From assembly GCF_958979055.1 (NCBI RefSeq), contig NC_084893.1, positions 24,494,987 through 24,558,986 on the forward strand: 64,000 nucleotides of DNA, written 5' to 3'. How positions within the stretch are numbered: position 1 is the first letter of the stretch; the number at the start of each line of letters is the position of its first letter. A program made the position numbers and the translations under genes. Below the pieces are notes generated by a model that saw only the letters and a list, made by a program, of their open reading frames with translations, made no database searches and was not told where the DNA came from. This DNA comes from Alnus glutinosa (Eukaryota > Streptophyta > Magnoliopsida > Fagales > Betulaceae). Below are positions 56,401-64,000 of this stretch, piece by piece.

Positions 56401-57323
56401 TGTTATCGGATCAAGTTCGTATATTAGTGTGCACGCACCCCAGATCCTTCACTCTTTTTCTCATGGCAGTATGTCACAACAATATAATTCCAATTGAGAA
56501 TATAATATATTTCATGAGTATCACGGTAAATATCAAGCATGAATATCAATGCACTTTCTAGAGAAATATGTACATAAAAAATACATAGTTTATAGGTAAA
56601 AGTATTCATGCTTGCTAAATTTTTTTACAAGTTTTTACGGCCAGGTTGATGAAATAAATATTAGTTATTTTTTTCATTAAGAAAGTTTTTGGGCTTCATT
56701 CTTAAATTGCTCCATTTGGTTTTATCATTTGATCTTACTGACATAGTAAGCAAGAAAAATAATGTTAGAAATTATATTTTTATCCCACAAGTATTCAACA
56801 ATACTGTGGCAGTCCCAACTAATTATTTGAGTGGTGCTTTTTTTTTTTTAAGAAAAAAAAATGATAAAATCCTACCTAAGATCCACAACGTCACAAGAAA
56901 GATTAAATGGATTATTCATATTATCAATTGAAAAACAAATGTTAAAAAAACTTGAATATAAAAATTTAATAAGTAATTTTGCATTCCAAAAAGCGAGAAG
57001 AATGAATTTTAAATTAAATAATATTTAATTTTAAATAAAAGGCATCACTTAAACTTCTCGCCTAAAGTCCCAAAATGTATCGAGCTGGCCCTACCTCACA
57101 CCAACTACTGACGATGGTTTCAGATTTGTTTAATTGGTGTTGTCAGTATAAAAGTTAATCCCATAAATTAACTTACCACTAGAATTACACACAAAAAAAA
57201 AAAAAAAGAAGAAGAAGAAGAAGAAGTTATAAAACCTTTTACATACTTGGTAAATACGTGCAGACAATATGCGATTCTCAGCTTTTCATAAGGAAATAAT
57301 ACAAATTATTGATAACGATCTTT

Positions 57324-57542
57324 TTACCAGATCCAAACTTGGTGCTTGGTAATAGTCACAAGCTTATTTAGTATATATACAAGGATAATTAACATCTTAT
57401 TAGGAATGAGTGCTGCACATTGCTTTTCATCAATTAGAAGAGGAGAGGGAGGGAAAGCGTTATTGGCATTTAATACAATTAGAAAGAGCATAAGCAACGT
57501 CATTTTCGTCACCAAAAGTCTCCTAAACCAAATGACACCCAT
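57324..57542 (-). pseudogene. SCR peptide gene copy 5, internally deleted
   Basis: It starts like the family (MGVIWFRRLLVTKMTLLMLF, LNANNAFPPS) and keeps the promoter block (CGATCGATCTCTTGAATTTT). After residue 35 it runs into downstream sequence, and the remaining frame (IDEKQCAALIPNKMLIILVY...) has nothing of the Cys domain. The deleted segment holds all four conserved Cys. In unit I the same locus (44.85 kb) has lost the gene completely. Confidence 0.7.
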
Positions 57543-58017
57543 TGCTTTTCCCTACTCGATCGATCTCTTGAATTTTATTATTTGATTTTTGAAGATAAAT
57601 TGATTATTTATATGGAGTAAACCCTTTCTCATATAAGAGTTTTTGGATAATCTTGAAATAAATATATTTTATTTATGCGAAAACATTTTTATATGAATTG
57701 GAAAGTTTTGATTTTAATGAAGAGCTCTTTGACTTTTGTCAAAATGTGGTGGCTTTTGAGTTAAGCAACTTTTAGTTAAAATATGTCTCTTGGCAAAATA
57801 AGGGGATCATTGTTTTCCCAATAGTTAATGAGCATGTATCCTATAAGAATATAAAATCCGCAAATTAGTAGAAAATTCAAAAGGTTCTGTTTCTAAAAAG
57901 AGACATTTCCTAAATTATAAAATCTACTTATCAAAATTTATCATGAATTGATGGCTTTTCGGTTCAGTGTTTATATTGTACTAGATATACAATAAACTTA
58001 ATGAGGGCGGGCAGATT

Positions 58018-58480
58018 GACACCGCAAAAAATTCAGCTTTTAGCGACGACAATAAACTCGTCACGTTTATTACATTGAGAATGATAATCAGTAACGACTT
58101 AAATGGCCGTCGCAGATATTCCTTATCAGAGACGAAAAAATATTAGCGAGGACTTTTGTCGTCGCTGATAATATTTTTAGTGGTCGCTAATAACCTATGC
58201 ACATGAGACAACATGCGGTCCTTCATAATAACATATCAATGACGACTTTAGGTGTTGTCACTAGTTAGAACATATGAGTGACGGCAGTTATAGTCATCGT
58301 TGATAATATGAGAGCAGCAAAGACATGCCGCTGATAAGCGATGATTAAATCAAGTCATTACTGAGAGTAGCATGATCAGCAACGATTATTTTTGGTCGTC
58401 ACGGATAATACTATTATCAACAACGATGGAGTCTGGCCGTCACCGATACTATTAGTATCATTGATGACAGGGACAAGTTG
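58018..58480. repeat. CACTA-end fragment (subterminal repeats), second in unit II
   Basis: Partner of 47092-47545. Its terminus reads CACCGCAAAAAATTCAGCTTTTAG. One terminus only. Confidence 0.55.
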
Positions 58481-58787
58481 TGATACGTACCCAATATGTA
58501 TATTAAATATTGACTTAAAGTAAGTAGATTTTCTATTCCATATCAAATTGATTCATGAATTAATATTTAGAACAAACATGCTGAAAATGAATTTTATTTT
58601 GAACTTCTAGCTCGTTAAGATGTTGGATATAATAGACATAAATTCTAAACAATTGAGAGCTAGGATTATTATGAATTTAATCATTGGGAATTGATCAGAT
58701 TTCAGTTTTTCTTCTGGTAAGAGGAAGGGACGGAGGGATACGAAGGACAGACTAGTAATTTGAAACAATTTAAGCAGCACCAAAATT

Positions 58788-58824
<37 letters not shown>

Positions 58825-59399
58825 GTAAAGGAAAAAAGCACGCCAACTTAATATGGTCTAAATTTAAATTCAATTTTTTTATAAAAAAGGAAAAGAAAAT
58901 TAAATTAAATTAGGACCACAAAGTGAAACTATGGCATACATGTTATAGTTTTTAACGGCATTTTTAGCCAAATTCTTAATTAAAAGGACACCTGGCCTTT
59001 AAAAAAAAAAAAATACAGCGTTATTTAAAAGGGGGAGGGCTGCGTGATTTTTCACGCACAACCCCTTCTTCCCCTCTTTCCCCCAGACGAACCTCTTCTT
59101 CCACTCACCCAATCTTTATTGAACCAATGCCCAGTCCCCTCTACAGAGAAATAATAATAAAAATAAATAAATAAATATTTAAAAAGCAGTTCAAGGAATA
59201 ATTCAGGGACAATATGCTGCAGTTTTAAGACAGAAAATCATGTTAATGAAATCTAAAATATAATATTCATAATTTATTTACGGTCCATAATCATCCTCCA
59301 CATGTATTTGGATCGTCTTCAGTTCAAATGAACTAGAGAGTATCCAATTCTTTAAAAAAGGACAAGCATGCCCTCACCTTTACAATAATTGGATGATCA

Positions 59400-59625
59400 T
59401 TTTCCCCTCCACATGGTCCATCCGCACCCATAACCCTTTTACGGTTAGGTTTGCGTGTCCCGTGAGACTTCAGGTCCCACACCGGTGCCATGGTGTGGTG
59501 CAATAGCCAACCACCCTTAGTTGTCCAACTGAGTCTGAACGTGAGTGATCCACACAATTAGCAATGCTGTAGAAGGTGACCATCATCCGTACATGGTTTC
59601 GCCAATAACTTTTAGCCTTCGTATC
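59400..59625. repeat. Hairpin-bearing repeat block, fourth of four
   Basis: Close to 48340-48570 (CACATGGTCCATCCGCACCC, GACTTCAGGTCCCACACCGG, GTTTCGCCAATAACTTTTAG). Here an extra about 90 bp (GTATTTGGATCGTCTTCAGT onwards, 59303-59400) splits the shared sequence, so a small insertion lies in this copy. Confidence 0.55.
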
Positions 59626-60642
59626 CAAAGTATAGAACATAAAATAAAAAATAAAAATAACGTGGGCTATCAGGTTAAGTTCGTATATTAGTGTGCATGT
59701 ACCTCAGGTCCTTCACTTCTTTTTCCTATAGTGGTACGTCACACAATAATATAATTCCAGTTGAGAGCATAATTTATTTCCTGAGTATCATGGAAAATAT
59801 AAATACACTTTCAAATAAACATTTATAAAATATTAAGGCTCACGACATAAATTTCAGAGAAACATGAATGTCAAGAATGTACAGTTTATAGGTGAAAATA
59901 TTAATACTTGATAATAATCTATTTTGACATTTTCATGAGCAATTACTTACCTCAAGGCTTAAGAGCTAAATTTTCTTACATGATCTTCTTGCAAAGATAC
60001 TAGCTCCTTATATGCATTAGACTCTAATATTAACCAAAATTTTAAGCTAAGACCATAATCTACACTTAAAACACGTTTTAGTTCTGCCTAGCAAATGTTT
60101 CAAGCGTTCCTCGAGGGTTGTTGGAACGGTTCTCAACATCGTGCGAATGTTTTTGTCCCATAATGTGTTTTCTTTTCTAAATTTACTTAACCAGAACTTG
60201 ATCTACCACTTCCCCTCGATTCCAAGGGATTCCACAAATCTCTAAGGAGGTCATTACACAAGATCCAACGTTGAAAACAACCAAAGTTACAACTTACACT
60301 CAAAAACTCTCAGGAACACAACTTCTTTCTATTTCTCACATCCCTCTTGTTAAACAACCTAGGAAAGTTCTAGATGTGTTAAACGATTAATACGTGTTTA
60401 AGCACTTACCTAAGGTCAAAACGAAAACTATTCTCCAAAGCCCTAACCTTTCATGCATAGGCCAAGTATACTTACCTAAAAGATTAACTTTCTAACATTA
60501 TTAAGAAAATACAAGTATTAACTACTGTGAAAATCAAGGCTTTAACATGAAATATTACACATAAACCAAGACTAGATCAAGTTTTCTTACCTCAAATGTG
60601 GTAGCTTTTTTGGCTAAGAACACAAAATTTCAAGGAAAAGCT

Positions 60643-60645
<3 letters not shown>

Positions 60646-60737
<92 letters not shown>
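60646..60737. repeat. (CT)n microsatellite in a leader-like region
   Basis: About 44 CT units after CCCCCC; the partner at 49556-49585 has about 15. On the minus strand it lies 40 bp downstream of a TTATATAAG-like box in the partner, similar to GA-rich leaders. Confidence 0.85.
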
Positions 60738-60739
<2 letters not shown>

Positions 60740-61096
60740 GTTGTTGTGGGTGAACCAAAATGGCTACCCTAGGGTTTCCTTAAGCTTATATTAAGCATCC
60801 CATGTTTCCTCTAAATTTGGACGTGTTATAATCGCATGCACAATGTGACCGTTCAAATGCTTATCCTCAACCGTTGGAATGACTTTTCCAAAATTTTATT
60901 ACCTAATACTAAGCATCGTTCGAATGTTCTGATATGGCACCATTGGGATGATGCACAAACTGTTCGAACATTGCACGTAAAACTTGAAAACCCAAGTGCT
61001 TTTAAAACCCTAAATTGTCAATGCCCTTACGTCGAGCATTTTAACGCCTTAAAAATCATTTGGGTGTTTTATAAAACATAACCCTATCTCTACTTT

Positions 61097-61143
<47 letters not shown>

Positions 61144-61578
61144 AGATAATACATACATATATATGCTTAAGCCAGTGATTTGTAGAAGAGATTGGCCACG
61201 TGCTTCTTCAGGGTATTACATGGGCCATTGAAGTAGTGAGAGAAATATGCAGTGCGTTTAGGGATTGAAGCCAATAAATTGTTATTGATGTGAAGATTAT
61301 CTCCCTAAATCTGTTAGGAAGGAACGCATGGTGTGTGCAAGTGGTTAGTTGAATTAGCAAAGTGAGAAATGAGATGCTGAGTGCTGCAACTTGGCAAGGG
61401 TGCACTCCAATTCTTGATAGTTATTTAGGTTGTTGGCTGATGGACCTTTTGGGCTTTTCGGTAAGGTACCACTGAGAGCTCGTCGGTAGCCCGACCCTCC
61501 AATAGTTGCCTTCAATTTCATTGAGCGATTGAACTGATATATAGTTGTTTATGTGGATTTTGTTTGTGAGTCGTCGGT

Positions 61579-61771
61579 TAGGGCTGTCAATTTTGACACA
61601 ACCTGACAATCCGACACGAGCACGACATGAAATTAGCGAGTTTGGGTCATAAACGGGTCGATCAGTTTATGACCCGTTTAACTCGGCTTAGGGGGTCGGG
61701 TCACTCGGGTGGCGGGTCACCCGTGGGTGACCCGCCAGACACGATTAACCTTCTTTTTTTTTTTTTAAAGG

Positions 61772-61804
<33 letters not shown>

Positions 61805-63995
61805 GGAATTGGGATTATTTCTATTTTAGCCGAAAACACAAAACCCTGACTTTTCTTTTTCAGTTTTTCCTTCAGCTGAATCAGCTCCTGCTCTGTGCCG
61901 CCCTTCTCTTCTTCTTCCATTTTCTTCTTCTTCAGCTCTGCGCCGCCGCCCCTTCTTCTTCCTTCCGCTCGACGCTCTCTCTCTCAGTCATTCTAGTCTC
62001 GGTGCTCGCTGCCAAAATATGAAAGAAAAGAAAAAAGAAGCAGGGAGGACAAAGACGAGACGAGGAAGAGTGAACAATGAGGAGTGATTGGATTTGCGGG
62101 CCCTTGATGAGTCTGATTGACACCACGGTGATCGGTCAGGGTAGCTCCATTGAGCTCGCTACTTTAGGTACTGTGTTTTCCGGTGAATTTGGTGTTGTTT
62201 AGAGTTAGTTCTCTACTTGGTTGCTGAGAAAAGGCAGGAAAAGTTTCTAATTTTACAATTCTGGCTGATCAAAAAAAGAGGAACTTCGGCTCAAACTTGC
62301 TTGCTTTAATTGTTGAGTTAAGTTAAGGTTTAATTTGATTGTGAATTTGGACTGACAGGCCCGGCAATGGTTATATGCGATTATATGAGTTATACGTTCA
62401 TGTTCCTTTCGATTGCTACTTCGAACATGCTTGCTACTTCCCTTGCCAGAAAGGTTCGTTTCTTAAACAATTGAAGGCCTTTGTTGCATATAGGGCATGT
62501 TACTTCACTTTTGATAATTTGTTTTAATTAATGTCTCTTTGCTCCTCGATGTTTTATGCTGACTTTTTTTCTTCTTTTTTTTTTTTCATTTTTGTTTTGA
62601 CAGTATGGCATTGATACAGGATAAAAATGAAGTCCAGCATCACATATCTGACTTACTCTTTATTGGGTTCACTTGTGGCTACTTGATGCTTTTGTTTACG
62701 AAGTTCTTTGGTTCATGGGTACTGACTGGTAATAAGGCTTGGAGCTGCATTGGGCTATTTCTCAAATTACGATTGATAAATGAGTGTTTGATTGTTTTTG
62801 GTAGTCAGTAGTTTTATATTTTTTACCACTTAATGGATAGCAGCAAGTGGTTTTTACTAAATGAATTCCAGACACAATCCAACAACTGATGACTATATAC
62901 TACTTTCTTTTTTTTAGCTTTTACTGGACAAAAGAACGCACATGTTGTACCTGCAGCAAACACATATGTTCAGGTAAATTTCTCTTAAAATTAATGGTAT
63001 GTTTTGATATATACTTGGAATTTTTCCAGTTATTCCTTTTGTGCAGAATTATTTCCGATTATTAAATCATAAAACCAAGTTATAGAAGGGACAGGAGAAG
63101 ACTAGAAGTTCAAAAAAGTAAAATAGAATAAAATAACATAAAAAGTTCCCCTTGCTTTGCAGAAAAAACAAAAAAGAAAAAGAAAAAACCCCATTCGCAT
63201 TGGAATTCAGAGATACTTGTTGATAATGTAATTTTTTTTTTTTTTTTTGTCACTCATAATACTAATTTATCATGCGAATGATCAACTCTATGCACTGGCT
63301 TGCAGTATCTTTCGTCTTCGTTGACTGCCTTTGACAGCTAATATAATCTGACACAGAGTTTTGCCTGTGAACATTTGTACATGAGAACAAATATCTCATG
63401 GATTCTGGTTGCATGTCTGTAACATTTAATATTCTGCTCCACTTGATGTATTTAATTGAATCTTTTGTGATTGTAGATTCGAGGCTTAGCATGGCCAGCA
63501 CTTCTCGTTGGATGGGTTGCTCAAAGTGCAAGGTGCTTCTGATGAACCATATCTCTTCCCATACATTATCTACTGAATAAGCTCACAGTGCCTCAGTATG
63601 GTTGTTCATACTTGTTCTTGACCTGCTAATGAATATACTCGTTAGCTATGAGTTGTACTGGACGAATTTTGTTAAATCTGCAAAGCCTTATTTGGTGCTG
63701 CTTGCATCCTTTTCCATACAATTTTGGTGCTTGCCTACTAGGAGTCTAGAGATGAATTGCTAAAACTATTATTATTTCAAAAAAAAAAAAAAACACTTTT
63801 AGGCTAAGCGGGTCGTGTCGGGTTGTGTTGACCCGATACGACCCATTAGGCTAAACGGGTTTCACTGCTCGTATCGGGTGACCCGTGAAATTGACGTGTC
63901 GTGTCGTGTCTGGAGCCCCGACTCGTTAATGTGAACGGGCCGTGTTCGTGTCTAGGCTAAACGGGTCGTGTCGGGCGACCGTTTTGCCAACCTTA
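61579..63995 (+). mobile_element. hAT element carrying a captured MATE gene fragment (Pack-type)
   Basis: The left end TAGGGCTGTCAATTTTGACA and the right end (reverse complement TAAGGTTGGCAAAACGGTCG) share a hAT-like TA(A/G)GG(C/T)TG(G/T)CAA terminus. Both subterminal regions are rich in GACACGA, CGGGTCA and ACCCGTTTA words in inverted order. The 8 bp before it are TCGTCGGT (61571-61578), and the window ends right after the element with TCGTC, the first five of the same 8 bases. The host sequence is intact in the paralogous unit (TTGTCGGT at 50486-50493). 2417 bp, no transposase seen. The interior is a pyrimidine-rich leader followed by five exons of a MATE transporter. Confidence 0.9.
62077..63532 (+). 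pseudogene. EDS5/DTX46-47-type MATE transporter fragment, five exons, inside a hAT
   Basis: Exons 62077-62167, 62359-62453, 62620-62728, 62918-62973 and 63477-63532 join in frame with GT-AG introns of matching phase. The readable peptide contains [71 protein letters not shown] and IRGLAWPALLVGWVAQSA, the N-terminal membrane segments of plant MATE proteins of the EDS5 (salicylic acid export from plastids)/DTX46 group. About 136 aa of an expected 500-plus are present. The plastid leader and N-terminus are replaced by other sequence, and the gene stops in the intron after WVAQSA, where read-through gives RCF and a stop. No frame break inside, so capture is recent or the frame is kept. The ATG at 62077 is the first in frame; upstream leader 61820-62070 may come from another gene. 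Transport activity is not expected from the fragment. Confidence 0.88.
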
Positions 63996-64000
63996 TCGTC

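Larger units (their letters stand above)
51770..61578. repeat. Macro-unit II of a tandem-order duplication
   Basis: Same order as 39711-50493, starting GAATGCTTTTAAACC. It carries its own insertions (a 1-kb unclassified block with a TRIM at 54846-55842, and the hAT element at 61579). It lacks the 44099 MITE and the 45182 CACTA. It stops in the window at the hAT insertion; the homologous continuation (unit I AATCAGGCTGTCCAACAACT from 50494) should lie beyond base 64000. Confidence 0.8.

Noticed and set aside
49687-61081. Pair of 81-aa plus-strand frames (49687-49932 and 60836-61081) that are very similar
   Set aside because: The flanking DNA is equally similar over 2 kb, so likeness follows from the duplication. 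There is no signal, domain or promoter, and the region reads better as a minus-strand leader.

Overview
The window is nuclear DNA of a flowering plant, almost certainly a woody eudicot. The evidence is GT-AG introns, AT-rich intergenic DNA, a plant-type tRNA-Phe, SKP1-like genes, a plastid-targeted membrane protein, and dense MITE, hAT, CACTA, LINE and small LTR-element remnants. The species cannot be named from this sequence. All exon boundaries were placed by eye.

Region by region. (1) 1-5.3 kb is intergenic and holds a broken Mpo1-like (DUF962) 3' gene end and MITE-like repeats. (2) 5.4-11.6 kb (+) is a 12-exon PLP enzyme gene of the methionine gamma-lyase/aluminium-resistance family (Pfam PF06838), 455 aa with a likely plastid leader. 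(3) 14.28-14.35 kb (-) is tRNA-Phe(GAA). (4) 14.7-17.9 kb (+) is a 6-exon plastid-type membrane protein with a CxxC...CxxC zinc ribbon. (5) 22.9-24.9 kb (-) is a 2-exon gene for a small charged protein I cannot name. (6) 25.9-39.2 kb holds three single-exon SKP1-like genes (-). Two lie in a recent segmental duplication (29.6-31.3 and 37.2-39.2 kb). The third has a frameshifted C-terminus.

(7) From about 33.9 kb to the end the DNA is a mosaic built around a small family of secreted cysteine-rich peptide genes (SCR, my label, all on the minus strand). Three copies are intact at 99 aa with the pattern C-x7-C-x19-C-x7-C (35337, 40644, 53210); four more are truncated. From 39.7 kb a macro-unit of about 10 kb occurs twice in tandem order (39711-50493 and 51770-61578). 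The two copies differ by clean transposon insertions, so each serves as the empty site for the other: a MULE-type MITE with 9-bp TSD, a CACTA element, a TRIM retroelement and a hAT element.

(8) The window ends inside the target site duplication of a 2.4-kb hAT element (61579-63995). It carries five in-frame exons of a MATE transporter gene of the EDS5/DTX46-47 group, i.e. a gene-capturing (Pack-type) hAT. This captured gene, the SCR peptide cluster and the nested MITEs with overlapping target sites are the observations most worth follow-up.
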